Below, piece by piece: positions 47,710 to 60,700 of a DNA stretch of 64,000 nucleotides. The stretch's first letter is position 1, and each line of letters starts with the position of its first letter. A program made the translations under genes and the position numbers. The notes under the pieces are model-generated. The model was not told the origin of the DNA. It was given only the letters and a program-made list of their open reading frames with translations, and did not search any database. This DNA is from Kudoa neothunni (taxonomy: Eukaryota > Cnidaria). Location: assembly GCA_964304625.1 (NCBI GenBank), contig OZ199839.1, positions 3,968,001 through 4,032,000 on the forward strand, read 5' to 3'.

Positions 47710-49586
47710 ATGAAAACTAATTCTATTGGGTTTGTTCCCAATTTCTGGATATCTTTGATATTGACTATTGTTATATTCAATCTCAATCAACATGAATGCA
47801 CAGTGGTTGAACTAACAGACAAAAACTTTGCTCAAGTAGTCTCATCGAGGCCTTTTACAATGGTGGTGTTTTATGCAGACTGGTCGGTTATTGTTTTTTG
47901 TCTTTGTTAAATGTATCGATTGAGAATACTTTCTAGGTGCCACCATTGTCAGACTCTTCTGCCTGAATTGGATGCTTCTGATGACATTTTAGTTCAGAAC
48001 CGAATTCATGCCATTGCTAAAGTTAATAAACTAAGTTGTTACCTATTAATAACCACTTAAAAGGTTAATTGTAATACCAGTGGAAAAGAAACATGCGACA
48101 ATATGAAAATAACTTACTTTCCAACCATCTACACAATGTTGTATGGACAAGTTACTGATCAATATAAAAACGAATATGATGCAAGTAATAATTTCAATAA
48201 ATGTTTTAGCATCCTTAAACTTTAATTTTTAAAACTAAAACTTTGAAGTTTATTGTTCTTTTTCATTTCATCTATGAGTACATTCGTTTTGTTGTTCTTC
48301 TTCCTTATGTAAATTATCGAAAAGATTAAACGAAATATTGGGTCAAATTTTGTTTAACCTACATAATCAAATATTCTTCTAAGAAAGAATTTTTAGAAAG
48401 TATTACCAACTACATAATTTCAAGGTTGAACGTCGTTCTTGGAGCCAATGGGGGTCTTTCTGTACCAACCCCTGCATACAACTATTTAACCAATTCATTG
48501 AATCCTCAGCTAACAGCGCCTTCGTTGCAAGTAACTGGACACACAAAAACAGGTTTCAATTTCCCATTTAGATGAATAATCCTTGGCAAAAAAGTTTTGA
48601 ACCACCTAGCATTGACCAGAAACCTAGTGATGACGATTGGATTGCTTATGATGTTTTTAAATACAACCAAAACTATAATAATATTCGCGAAAGTAATTTT
48701 TACAATCCTCCATCAAGATATCCGAATTATGAAAACTTTTGGTCAAATTCAAACATAAACTTTCCGAATTATCCAGCCCCATTCAACCCTTCTTTCCCCT
48801 TCGACAACATAATGTATCAACATGCCATGTCGTATTTGTACAATACATTCGACAACAATCATATGTATAAAAATGTGGAACCTTCAGAAAGACCATCATT
48901 CAAGGTAAATTTATTGTGTAGGTTTTTATTCGCAATAGCTACTGACTGCTAATTCCAGTATTCTCCTCTCCCAAGTCCTCGTCAATATCTGGAGAGTATC
49001 ACATGGGGAGATAGAGGTCTATCTTTACCATCAAATAAAAGTTATTCCCTTGACAACTGATAATTTTAAGATTCAAATAGACATGAATCCATGGTTTAAT
49101 ATGAGTCCTTACTTCCGCTCAATGAACAACTATTACGATTCTCCAAAACCTAGTTCCAATTGGTTTGAATACGCTGGATTGAAAAAACATAATATTACTT
49201 CAATATCAAACAGTTAAATAATATACATACTTTAAATGATAATTTGATATTTTTAAGATGCGAAGAAACTTAAATCCAATCGTGATTGGGAATGGAATCC
49301 AGATCTCGATTTGGGGCATAGACCCGCTGTAAGACAATATATGATCCCTTCCAAATACAGAGCTAATGCTGCTAAATCCTCATATCTCCGGGGAATTATA
49401 AAAAAATATCTAAATGAGAACGAATCTAATGATGATCACAATAAAAAAAAGCACTCCATACCGTCCACAAAATCCAATAAAGAACTTCCTCCATTTCACA
49501 ACTCTCCAAATGAAAGGATCCATCCCACAAAAGATTCTGATTCATTCAAACTAATAGTTGATGCTTTGAGAAAATATAAACCATAA
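47710..49586 (+). CDS. Thioredoxin-fold PDI-like secreted protein (8 exons)
   Basis: Exons 47710-47882, 47937-48021, 48064 to about 48184, 48384-48530, 48572-48904, 48959-49040, 49081-49212 and 49258-49586. The exon 3 to 4 junction is uncertain, because ending exon 3 at 48184 leaves one base out of phase while 48150 keeps frame. Residues 1-30 are a signal peptide or anchor. A thioredoxin fold follows: VVFYADWCHHCQTLLPEL, with the WCHHC redox pair created by the first splice, then KITYFPTIYTML with the cis-Pro. The remaining 300 or so residues are Asn-, Tyr-, Phe- and Pro-rich without a known domain, ending in a basic tail (VDALRKYKP). A role in disulfide exchange in the secretory pathway is inferred from fold and signal. 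AATAAA follows the stop at once. Confidence 0.72.
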
Positions 49587-51300
49587 ATAAAATTTTTCAC
49601 CTATTATAATATGTATTTTTTTCAATAAATTATTTGTTTTGAAAAAATTTGTTCACCTTCGTGCTGTAATTATATCACAATAAATCCAGATATTTCGAGT
49701 TATTTAAAGAATCTCATGGGGTGATAACGTCAGACTCGAAATTTTTACAAAATTCTAAATTGATTATTTTATTTATAATATTCCAGTGCAAATTCGCCAG
49801 TTTTTTTAATAATGAATGATTAGTTTTTTAAAATCAATACTTTTTTATAATAAAATTAAAATTATTTCTTAAATAGAACTATAAACTATGTTTTGTAACT
49901 AAATTTTTATTAACAATGAATATAAGTTTTTTTTAATATTTAATTAACTGAAGTCAGAGAAGAAACCAAATAGCTTTGGATAGCTTTTCATTAAAAATGG
50001 TCTAATAAATTAAAGTAAATTGCATAAAATTAAAAAATACAATGACTATTGAAACGGATGGAAGTCTCTTCGTAATTATTCTCTATTTAAAAAAAGTTTT
50101 AATTTTGTTGATATTGATATACGTACTTAATCAAAATATTGGAGGCTTTTTCAGCCCAATTTGTTGATAATTGATTTGTTGTTCCAAAAGTTTTTTTTTC
50201 GCACAGTTTATATGTGATAATTTAAAATACAATATTTTTGAAAATTATTTTTTAGTAATATTTTGTAAAATATCATTTAACAATGAGATATAACTTTATA
50301 CAATATTCGAGATGGCATCGTAATTCTTCATTAATTATGTGTGAGTATTTTTGGATTTTGTCGAGAGATTTTTTTATATTTTCTTATGGAGTCAATTAAC
50401 ATTAAAAATTTAAATGCATAATGTCAAATTTATGGTCCAATGGATTTTGAAGCACTTGGAGGATTACATCTAATATGGGTAAGCTTTGATGATAAACTTT
50501 ACCTTCATTCTAGCTAAACAGGCTATTATAAGGGCTTTTCTCTATCTTTATATATTTCCATTAAGATTCGTATTTCTACGAATTCATTAGATGCTACTAC
50601 ATCCATATCGATCCACTTCTTGTTGAAATAGAATTTTCCAATCAAATTAATAATTCCGATTATTTAAAAAAAATTATGCATAAGGGATAAAAGATATTTA
50701 TTATGTTGTTGACATTTTTAACAATATATAGTAGGGCCAAGAGATTTCTTCATAATATTTCCTACAAAATTCCTTTAAGCTAGTGGCTCACTAAAATTCC
50801 ATACATCACTTTACTGAACGTTGATTTCCTAATATGTTTACAGTCTATTGTTTTAATGGATGTTTCAGTTGTTTCTATACAATCACATTTAAATTCATCT
50901 CTCAGAGATTGAAATATATCAATACATTCTTCAGTTTCACTCACTTTTTATGCAAGCAGCGTTGTATTATTTGGGTAGGGTGGCAATACGCTTTAAATAA
51001 CAATTTTAAACATTATATTGAATATTTTTACTGCTAGATTACGTGATATTCACTATCAGCCATTATAATTGAGAACATATTGCATGCCACATTAAAGCAC
51101 AAAGAGCAACTCATAATGGTAAATCCACCTTCAATATTTATACAAAATATCATAACAAACAGAAAAATAAATAATTTAAGACATAATTATTTGTTTGAGA
51201 CATCATCGATTCTGTGATAGAAGCGAAGAAACGACTCGTAAAGTTAGAATTTTTCAAATTGGATTCAGTTGTTTACTGAACTGAAATTTTCATTCTGTTT
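49587..51300. other. Intergenic, A+T-rich
   Basis: 1.7 kb with no supported feature. The plus frame at 50834-51037 is Cys/Phe/Tyr-rich but has no exon context. Confidence 0.5.
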
Positions 51301-51301
51301 A

Positions 51302-51523
51302 TTAGCCATCAGTCCTCCTGATTGATCCTTCCTTTCGTACACTGTTATTAATCTGAGCAATAACCTCTTCCCAATAGTTAAAAATCGATGAATATCTACA
51401 ACGATACTTCAATTCATAAGAGTTCTGATCATAAAACTCACTGTTAAAGTGACGAAATCTACCACCATCCATGGCAATAATACAATTTCCTTCCTTGAAA
51501 ACTTCCCATATTTTTTGGAGGAA
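51302..51523 (-). other. Unassigned open stretch (73 codons)
   Basis: Minus-strand frame preceded by an acceptor-like CAATAG and ending in TAA. It encodes IWEVFKEGNCIIAMDGGRF, then YELKYRCRYSSIFNYWEEVI. The composition is protein-like, with W, C, R and Y spacing. It could be an exon or a transposase piece; no family is recognised. Confidence 0.3.
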
Positions 51524-51568
51524 CTATTGAAAGGCAGCAGCATTTACTCATCCCTTTAAGATCTCACA

Positions 51569-51713
51569 ATGCATTTACTAAAGGCACTAGTTGCAATTAT
51601 AATCGTTACGTTAGGACTTCTGTTGTTTCTTATAACAGGAATTGAAGTTGTTCCAAAGAATGAGATCGGCCAAAAGCTCGTAATAAATGCAACAAAATTG
51701 GACTTTCATACAA
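51569..51713 (+). CDS. Orphan signal-peptide exon
   Basis: ATG followed by a strong signal or anchor segment (MHLLKALVAIIIVTLGLLLF), then ITGIEVVPKNEIGQKLVINAT, ending at a consensus donor (ACAA|GTAAATC). No continuing exon was found. A Tc1-like remnant in the opposite strand starts about 140 bp downstream, so the gene may be cut off, or its next exon may lie beyond. Frame and splice site are seen; the gene is inferred. Confidence 0.4.
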
Positions 51714-51848
51714 GTAAATCAACTTGCTATGTCTTCTATCGATAGGAATATTTTTGCACCGGCTAGCATAATCCCATCTCTCATTTCATAATCCTTCAAT
51801 TTTTAATTTGATGTATTTTTTCTGTCATTTAAATGAAATGTTCAAAGA

Positions 51849-52140
51849 TTTAGATCACCTTCAAACAGTCGACCAAAAAAGTCTGAGTGCAGTTCCTCTA
51901 GCGTGGACTCCGAAGTAACAATTCAGTCATCGCGAATCAACCGAGTAAGGCGATCTTTAATATCATCATTTAAAATAACGTTACTGGCGCTGCTTTTGTT
52001 GCCTTCTTCATAGTCATTAACTGAGCGATTTCTTCGAACCATGCCACTCAATGTTGATCTTGTTATTTTTAAATCTCTTGAAATATCTGCTTAAGATTTC
52101 CCTTTTTGACAACAAGAAGTATTACCCTATTTCTCATTTT
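51849..52140 (-). pseudogene. Tc1/mariner-like transposase N-terminal remnant
   Basis: Minus-strand fragments include ADISRDLKITRSTLSGMVRRN, a homeodomain-like HTH of the Tc1 type (K/R-S-T-V-S-R-I-V), followed by SASNVILNDDIKDRLTRLI and STLEELHSDF as in the second HTH. Stops interrupt it and the catalytic domain is not seen. Confidence 0.5.
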
Positions 52141-52717
52141 TCAATTTTTTCAATATTAGGGATATTGCGTTATTATTAGCGTCAAATTTTAAAGCGGAAG
52201 TTTAAATTCAGATCGTCCGGTTCTGAATATCATGGAATCCAGTTTGGGACGCAAAATGTGGTAAAAAGAATTTATTTAGCAGTTTAAATCATTTCCATTT
52301 TTTATATTAAATTCAAGCTTTTACCGGTGATTTTACATAACGATTGCTTGCAAAGCAGTGCCGACTCCGTCTGGAGAGATTTTAAGGGGTTAATAACCAA
52401 ATGTCTTGTTACTCTTCCTAAAATTTATTGGTCAAAAATTTAATACAATAAAATTATGGAATATATTAACACAAATTAATTCATTAAATAAAAAGAAGAA
52501 TTCTTATATCCCATAAGTCTTTGGAAGATATCTCTTTCCCTGACTTTAGAAGGTTAAGTAAACATTAAAAACTTGAAAAAATAGAACAAAAAAGACAAAT
52601 GATGCGATTTTTAATGCAAATATAAAATGAGTTAAATTAAAGCTAAACAGTCTGCATTGAATACACAGGTAAAAGTATATGAGAGCAACAAACAGTGATT
52701 TCTACAAAAAAAGATGT
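52141..52717. other. Intergenic; one piggyBac-like terminus
   Basis: At about 52543-52557 the minus strand reads TTAACCTTCTAAAGTCAGG, similar to the solo end at 41913. Otherwise nothing is seen. Confidence 0.4.
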
Positions 52718-53388
52718 TCAGGCAGATACAAAAATAGATTTTTGGGCGTCGTTTTCACATAACGCATCGAACTTGGCCAAGTATTCGTGAAGTTCAGGAG
52801 AGAGCTTTTCCTTATTGTCGCAAAGTTTGACCCACATACGTTTCCTCACTAGAACCACAAATTAATATATGATAAACGTCAAAAATGTTTACAATGAAAT
52901 TCGACCCACTGATCATCAGGAAGAAAATCTGTCACATACATTACAAACATGTGGGTGATGGAACTTTTTCTTGAGCTCTAAACCACACATGGATAATAAC
53001 AGATCGGTATGCATTAATGTAAGCATAAGTAATAATTACTTTAAACGACCCCAAATATTCACCTATATCTCCAATTACTCCAGCCTAAATTAATTTCTAC
53101 ATAGAGAACTCGATTGTGGATTATGTGATTTACTTCTTCTTTAGCTTCACGCAAGGCAGCATCATAAATCGATTCACCGGGTTCGACACCACCTGCCGGT
53201 GCGATGAGACAGTTTTTTCTTGACGTAACCAACATTACCTTCAATAAAAATTACATTAGAACACAGCGCTAGGAAGATAAGGCTAAACGTTGCTGTACTT
53301 CTTTATGGCTCCTATCTTTGAAAATGAGGCAGCCAGCTCGACGAACTAAGCCATTTTCATCAAAAGTGCGTATATTCGAAGCGGACAT
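52718..53388 (-). CDS. DIPP-type Nudix hydrolase (5 exons, 151 aa)
   Basis: Minus-strand exons 53388-53299, 53238-53134, 53084-53040, 52977-52893 and 52848-52718; the joined frame is exactly 456 nt. The Nudix box (residues 46-68) is complete: G-x5-E at 46-52 (GGVEPGE), RE at 60-61, EE at 64-65, then AGV. An intron falls between the EE and AG. Flanks match diphosphoinositol polyphosphate phosphohydrolases: RRAGCLIFKD and VMLVTSRK before the box, IGEYLGSFK and THMFVMYVTDFLPDD after it, and RKRMWV near the end. The family removes the beta-phosphate from InsP7/InsP8 and cleaves diadenosine polyphosphates in the cytosol, using Mg2+ held by the RE-EE glutamates. The protein is a little shorter than human DIPP1-2 (168-180). 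Confidence 0.92.
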
Positions 53389-55418
53389 AATAAACCAGTG
53401 GTTAACAACAGTAGCACAGTAATTCAGAACAAATAGATAGCTGCAGTTATACGAGATAAATCTGATACTGCAACAACGGCTATTATACAAAACTGTGAGG
53501 TACGATTAGTCCGAATCAAACAGGTTTCACCTTTAGACGATCAGATTAACGGATGACGCGTAGCACAATTGACGCAAATGAGACAAACCACAAGCCTCAA
53601 ATTAACAAATATTTTAGAGCTATTGCGTTTCTGCAAATCAATAAATGTGTTATTTTAAAAATAATTAACACAATGGCAATTAAAATGAATTTATCATTTG
53701 TCAAAAAGTTCAAATAGGTCACCTCATCTGGGGATCCTCCTAAAATATGCTATATTCAATATTTTAGTTGTTTGGAGACTAATTAGAAAAGCTGATATAT
53801 GACGATTTATGTTGTTTTGGTCGGCACGGTGACCAAATTTATTTCTTGTTAAACCTCGCTCACACTCGTAAGTACCACCTAAGTTATAATTGTAGTTGAA
53901 TTGATTTTTGTGCATGACAAACAACTATCGATTAAGATTATTTAAAATGTTGTATTTATTCATATAAGAAATCTTTAGTTGAGTAACCTATACTAAGATT
54001 ACTCATTTTCAGACTAGTTAATCTCCAATAGCGGTATCTCACGAGTGATGTTCATTAGAATAACATTACAGGCCGAAAATATGATTATTGAATCAATGAT
54101 TACGATAACCCATATAAATAAGGGGGTTAAATAAGTTGATGAGATTAAGGGTTAAATAGATTCAAATTATAATACGTTATACCTGATGCGTAGAAGTGAC
54201 CGGTAACTTGGGTTTGCTTTGGCTGCAGGGATTCAATGATACACCTTAGGGGTTCTTTGTCTTCTCATTTAAATATCTTTACCGCGCGTTTTGTATTTTG
54301 TAAATTCTTGTATAAAATTCGTATTACCCCTATAATTAATGTTTAGAGTGCCAATTATGCCTAACTCTGTTTTAAAATTTCATCGGTATCTGTGTTGAAA
54401 CAAAATATTTACTTGATTGTTACATTAATCACACCTTAATTTGGATTTCATTACATAAAAATAGATCCCGGAATCAGTAATCATTTTGAATACATTATTT
54501 ACTATTTAACCCATCAAATTAAATAGTATTCATTTCGGTCTGATACATTTTTTAATATTCAGGATTGATTTGTTTTGCGTAATCCTATTGGGATCATGAG
54601 AAATTCAAGTGAATAGGGATCTAAATTGAGTTGTTAAAGTTTGCACAAAAATAAGTATGGAATTTGTGCTTCCTGATATTTTGAATGTATATTCTGCACA
54701 TATAGCATCAACTAAAATATTTTTATTTATTTAATTCTTATAGATACGAATTTTAATGACGCAATTAAATAACGAATAAATTTCTAATCTAACGTAATTA
54801 CGGTTACCTGTTAAGTGTATATTAAATTTTTATTTGTTGAAAATTCAGCATAATGACCGCATTGTCCGATTAAAGATTATAATTCGTTCAGACATTAATC
54901 TTACATTTTTAAATTTCACATCAGTGTGATATTTGTAAAAAAAGTCGCAATAGAATCGCTGGTATTTAATCCAATAATTTACTTCTGGTAGTGACATTAA
55001 AAATTTGTTTCAAATTAATCAACTGATTTTGATATGAAATTCATATTCTTATAGATTAAACATTGAAAATTGGTCAACGAGAAGTGGGAATTGTGACAAT
55101 CCATCAAAATCATATTAGTCACATAAAAAGTTTAGAAAACATAAAAAATGTTTTATTCGATTGATTGTTATGATCTGTAAAAATGATTACGAGAGGCTAA
55201 TAGATATATAATAGAGTACAACAACTAGCATGTATAAAAAATACAATACTAAATATGAAATCATATTTTGTTATAATTAAAAAATAAACAAAAATAAATT
55301 AATCAATAAAGTCCGTTACGTGCATTGTCGCCTAGAATATCTTTAAACAATGATAATTTATTTTGAGCCAATACTTTTCCTTATCGTATCGTTATTTAAA
55401 ATGAGGCTAAACATTATA
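53389..55418. other. Intergenic
   Basis: Two kilobases without a supported feature. TTAA-flanked GGG blocks near 54120-54170 may be worn piggyBac ends. Confidence 0.45.
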
Positions 55419-57512
55419 CAATAAGGTCTCGATATTGCGTGGCTCGATATAGCGTGGTTTTCAATTGGTAGCCTTTATTTAATTAACACTGTACAATTAA
55501 TTGGCTGAAATATTGTTATATGGTTAATAGAATATGTTTTCATATTTATATATATGTTTTTATATGTAAGATCTGTGAAAATCGAGGGTCTTGCTACTGC
55601 GTGGCTCTTTTTCCATAAAATATTCCGATTAATCCGCCTTTTGTACGGTTACAGAAGTTGAAATGGTTAGGTGTTAGAGAAGCATTAAGGATAAACGAAA
55701 AATAATATTGTATTATAAATCATTAGGATCGATTCCTAGGGCCAAAGCTTTAACAATAAAGAAATTTAACCTGCTTAGTAAGCATCAATTTCTAATCATT
55801 ATTAAATAAACATAGGCTATTCTTCGTTGGATAGAATGTTGTCCAAGGAAAGCGAAATCATCGATTCAAATTTTTCTGATAGCCGTATTAGAATAAAAAA
55901 CGGGAATTATGATGAGCTTGAAAGTCTACTATTCAACTGGGTTGTTCCCCAAAGAGAAAAGAAGAATATTCCGGGATTTATTATTTACGAAAAGGCTGCA
56001 AAAATAGCTGAAGATCTCTGTTAAGATTGTTGCAACTATTATTCATAATACTATGATCAAAAATGCAACAGTAATCTTCTTCGAGATAATAGTAGTTTAT
56101 ATATATAATAAAGTAATTAACTACTATCTTGAGGATTCTAATGCTTGATAATTAAGGGTCATTATTTTGTATTAATAGAATCCTATAGGTATTCTAACAA
56201 TCTCAAAATTTACGATTTTAATTGTAGTAAAGGCTGGTTCTCTAATTTCAAGACAAGATATTGTTTGACGAATATCAGATTACATGGAGAGACTGGAAGT
56301 GCTGATGTAAGTGCAGTCTCTGAATGGATTAATAATAATCCAAATATTCTTGGTAAGTATAAACGGGAAGATATTATAAATATGGATGAAGCCGCCCCTT
56401 TTTTTTAAGAACAATTACCTCAGCGAACTTATGTCACCAAGCACGAATCTGGTATAAGAGAGACAAAACAGTCCAAAAAAAGTAACAATATTGGTTATTG
56501 CTTCAAGTACCGGCGAAAAATTTCCATTTCACGTGATTGGAAAATTTAAGAAGCCGCGTTGTTTTAATGGGGTCAAAAATCTCCCAGTAAACTATAAGTC
56601 TCAAAAAATGGTTGGATGTCCGCGGCTCTATTCTTAGAAATCCTAAAAAATTTAGATAAAAAGTTCAGTCAAGAAAATAGAAAAGTCCTTATCCTTCTTG
56701 ATCAATCCCCGCCTCATCCCAATTTCACGAACCACTTTAATAACATTGAATTGGTGTTCCTACCTAAAAACACCACCATTGTCCTCCAGCCAATGGATCT
56801 CGGCATCATTCATATTTTGAAGGCAAACTACCGCAAATCGTTGGCCAGAAAGTTTGTCTGACGAGGATATTTCAACATCCTTCAAATACACGATTATGGA
56901 TTGTTTTCATACGTTGAATGAAGCATGGGACATGGTAGAGAGAAAAACTATTGAAAAATGTTTCAAGAAATCTCAGATATTTAGAGTTCGTAGGATTAAC
57001 TAATAAATTTATATTAATATAAAATAAAGAGGATACTAACGCAGACGTCGACTCCGCATCTGAAACAATAATTGTTGGTAAATATGCATTTCAGGTAAGT
57101 TTGTTTCAAATAAGTTCCTAGACGACTTTGACGATGTAAGTAAATTAGAGGGAGCTGAAACCGTACGTGAGGACGCATCATATCAAATCGATAAGGATAT
57201 TTCTATTGTTTCAAAATGCGGTAAAGATCCAGATTTTGATGAAAATAATGAAATAGTTAGCTCTGCTGAATTAAAAAATGAGATAAATATTATCAGAAAA
57301 GCTTTTATGCGAGAGAATCCTGCTGTTTTGATCTATACTCATCCCATAATGGACGAAATATATAAAATTATTAAAAATAGAGATAAGTTTAAAAAAATAG
57401 ATGACTTTTTTGTTAAAAATTAATATTTTTCGTTGTTTTCGCATGTGCCGGTCTCAGTATTGCGTGGAAAATTCCTATTCCCAAAAAAACACGCAATATC
57501 CAGACCTTACCG
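55419..57512 (+). mobile_element. pogo/Tigger transposon, second family
   Basis: Inverted ends CAATAAGGTCTCGATATTGC and CGGTAAGGTCTGGATATTGC (minus strand) continue as GTG (20 of 23 match) and are flanked by TA on both sides. Plus-strand pieces: the N-terminal region 55827-56024, a Tc5-type HTH (about 56229-56310, WFSNFKTRYCLTNIRLHGE), and a DDE core with INMDEAAPFF (about 56380), KVLILLDQSPPHP (about 56680) and VLQPMDLGII (about 56787). All three catalytic Asp codons remain. The gene is split by several stops and shifts. It is a different subfamily from the copy at 42393. Confidence 0.9.
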
Positions 57513-57713
57513 TATGTTAAATAATCACGAGTTATTACGAAACAATACTTAATATTGTCCGAAAACCACCGAGAACTAATTACGCAGTAGCTGATTTTTT
57601 TCTCATTATCCCACTAAAAGAATAATTCCGTATTATCTTGGTTATTTCAGAATAATTTTCTGCATACAATAAATTAAAAAAATATTGGGCCTTTTTGTCT
57701 TAACCTTCCGAGC

Positions 57714-60700
57714 ACTTTGGGGTCATATATGACCCCAGGTTTCTTTCCATTAAATATTGCGGAAAATTTTAAGCGCCATAATCCATAGTTCTATAGAATT
57801 CTGTCGATAAAATAAAGAGAAAATGAGGAAAACCTATCCTGAATTCATACGAGTGATGGCGAATCGGGTTAGTTTAGAATGATGAATAGTTTTGACGAAG
57901 AATATTCCACAGACTTTGAGGGTGACTGTAGCGAAATTTTTGATACCACCCGATATTGTGATCCAAAGTCCTATTCATCAGATTCTAATTCAGCTAAAAG
58001 TGGCGTTAATTCGACTTTGCATTACGGCAAAAGTAATGCAGTATGGACTGCAGTGATGCACAAATCATCCAGAGTATGCAAGGTGAATATCATGGATAAA
58101 GCTCCCGACATTACTGCATTCACAGCACACAGAATATCTGAATTAGTGGATTGCCTTCACATATTTATCAATGAAAATTCTTATGAAACCGTTGTAAAGT
58201 ACACAAATGAATTTGGCGTACGTCGCAGGGTGGCACACTGCCCGACGTCGGACAAAATTAATCCGCAAACGGACAACATTAAATTGGATCAGGACATGCG
58301 GAAATAATGCCACCCCAAAGTGTTCCGATCATTTAGATTAAAATCCAAAACAATGCAATTTGAAAAATTTACGGAAGCTTCTTGCTGAAAAGAATATTGG
58401 GTTAGTTGGGAACACAAATACAGCCGATCTCCATCTCTGGAAATACATCTCACTCATTAAATAGAATGATTGCACTTACAAATCTCACACTATATTTAAA
58501 TATGCTATCAAACTTTCGCCCTTAGAAACTCTGATGAACTTTTAATTGGTCCAGATAATTTAAAATTTCATAAATGTCCGATTTTGAATAGGTTACAAAG
58601 CCTAAAATTAAACATATCACTAATTATAAGAACCAGTTGAAGGATACGACTGCAGATCAGCTTGAATTAAAAGAAATATTTTATCTGGGAGTGAAATATG
58701 GATCACTTTATCAAAACATTGATGTTTATGAGGCATGGAGTGGAAGGATGATTACGCCAAGGTATATTGAAATGATTTATTTGGCACATGCTTGGCCCAT
58801 CGAATTAAATGAGTTTTCATTAAAATATTTAGAGGATTTGTAGCGCAAATTCGTTTCTACATTAACAACGGCACATGTGATTGCCCTGTCTTTCATCCTA
58901 ATTATAAAAAGTTTGAATATTTAAAGTGGATTGCACCTAATGATGAAGTTAAAAAACGCAGTTATAAATATATTTTCCATAATTTTAGACTTTTTTAAAA
59001 TTAAACATATAAATGTACTAGTTAATAATGCCTTTTCTGATTCCATTCTAAGTTAACCTAACCTTGGTCAAAAAAGAAGACTCATGGTTACTATCGACAT
59101 TTTCTTTCTATCGTCGAATATCGCACGTATGGGAAGAAATACGAAATTATTTAGGCGAATCTGTTTCGAAAATATATGATTATCCTCTAATTTATGGCGC
59201 TCATTCTAACCTCAAACATCTCGCGAGGTCAATTTATTCTATCCCAGCAAGTTCTGCGGAATGTAAAAGACTTGCCTCAAGGGCTGAATTAACGTTTCAA
59301 AAGTTCCGTAATCGCCCTAAAGTCATGTTAATTTGAAAAGCTAGTTTTTCTCAGAGATTATAACTCCTCTAGATCATTATAATAGTTGTTTAATCAAAAT
59401 AGATGTACGGAGGTTTTTTATAGACTGTACACATGCTCAACTGTTTCTATATGGATTATCTAGTGTCGGACATGGACAAATTTTATTGAACCTTGTGCCA
59501 CTCTGTTACATTATTATAAAGAATGATGGAAAGAGCTGTCAAAAATAGAATGTAGAACCTATATAGGTATTCTTATATATATGGCGATATTCAAATTAAA
59601 ACTGGAGCTATTGAAGTAGTTGTGGAGTTTAGATAAAGGTTGGGACATATTTCGTCAAATAGTGCCTATCAGAAGATTTATTGAAATTACTAGAGCACTC
59701 CATTTTGACGACTATAACACCAGACTTGCAAGGAGAGAACGTGATAAATTTTTCCCCATTCGCGAAATTTTTTGAGAATTGGAAAGAGGTACTTTCGTAA
59801 TGTTTGATACCACATTCTGACCTGACCAGTGATGAGCAAATAGTCGCATTTAGGGGCGAATGCCCCTTTAAGCAATATATGCCATCAAAAACCAGCTGTT
59901 TATGTGATCAACTTTTTTTTATTAATGGATCCAATGACAAATTTTTGTCACATCTCCGTCTACTTGGGAAAAGTTAACGATCAAAGGGCTAAATGTCTAG
60001 GTGGAATTGTTGGGTTAAACCTTGTATCTCACTTGAAACCAAGTGGTAGAAACTTTGTTTTTGACAATTATTCTAGCTCAGTACCTCTGCTGAGAAAGTA
60101 CTAAATCAAAGACTAGCTATGGTTGGAAAAATACTGGCTAACAAAAGTGGCATTCCTGAATTGATGAAGGTGAATGAATCAAGTGAGGTATATAATTCTC
60201 TCTTTCTCTTCAATGGAAAGCTGTTAGTATCTTATGTACCCAAGAAAAATAAGGCCGTCCTATTATCAGTTACTTCGTCAAACAAAACGGGTATATTCAC
60301 GGATGAGCAAAAACCGGGCATTATCACATTCTACACTAAAACTAAAGGAGGTGTCGATATGGTTGCTCGAATACTTGCATCAACCAGCGTCAAAAAATAT
60401 ATGAAACCGGTTGTCAGACAGTAGTGTTTTTCGACATTCTGGATATTAGTCTTATTAATGCTTATAGTTTGTATAAAATCGTATTTAATGATAACGGAAT
60501 CAAACGAAACCAATTCTTAGAAAAATTTGCTGACATACTTATTCAAACATTTCTTTCAAACAAACAATTTTTACGTCCTAATCGATCAATTACAATAAAC
60601 CATCACATGTCTTCCTTAAAAACCCGAAAAAGATGTTCCAAACGTCCCAGAAATACTGATATATAAGTTAGAACTTCATGTTCTTCGTGTTTGAAATATA

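Noticed and set aside
50834-51037. 67-codon Cys/Phe-rich plus-strand frame
   Set aside because: No signal peptide exon, splice context or repeat of the cysteine pattern.
41913-52557. Pairing the TTAACCTTCTAA ends at 41913 and 52557 as one 10.6-kb piggyBac element
   Set aside because: The interval contains intact host genes (SERF, PDI-like) and a complete Tigger; similarity stops after about 12 bases.
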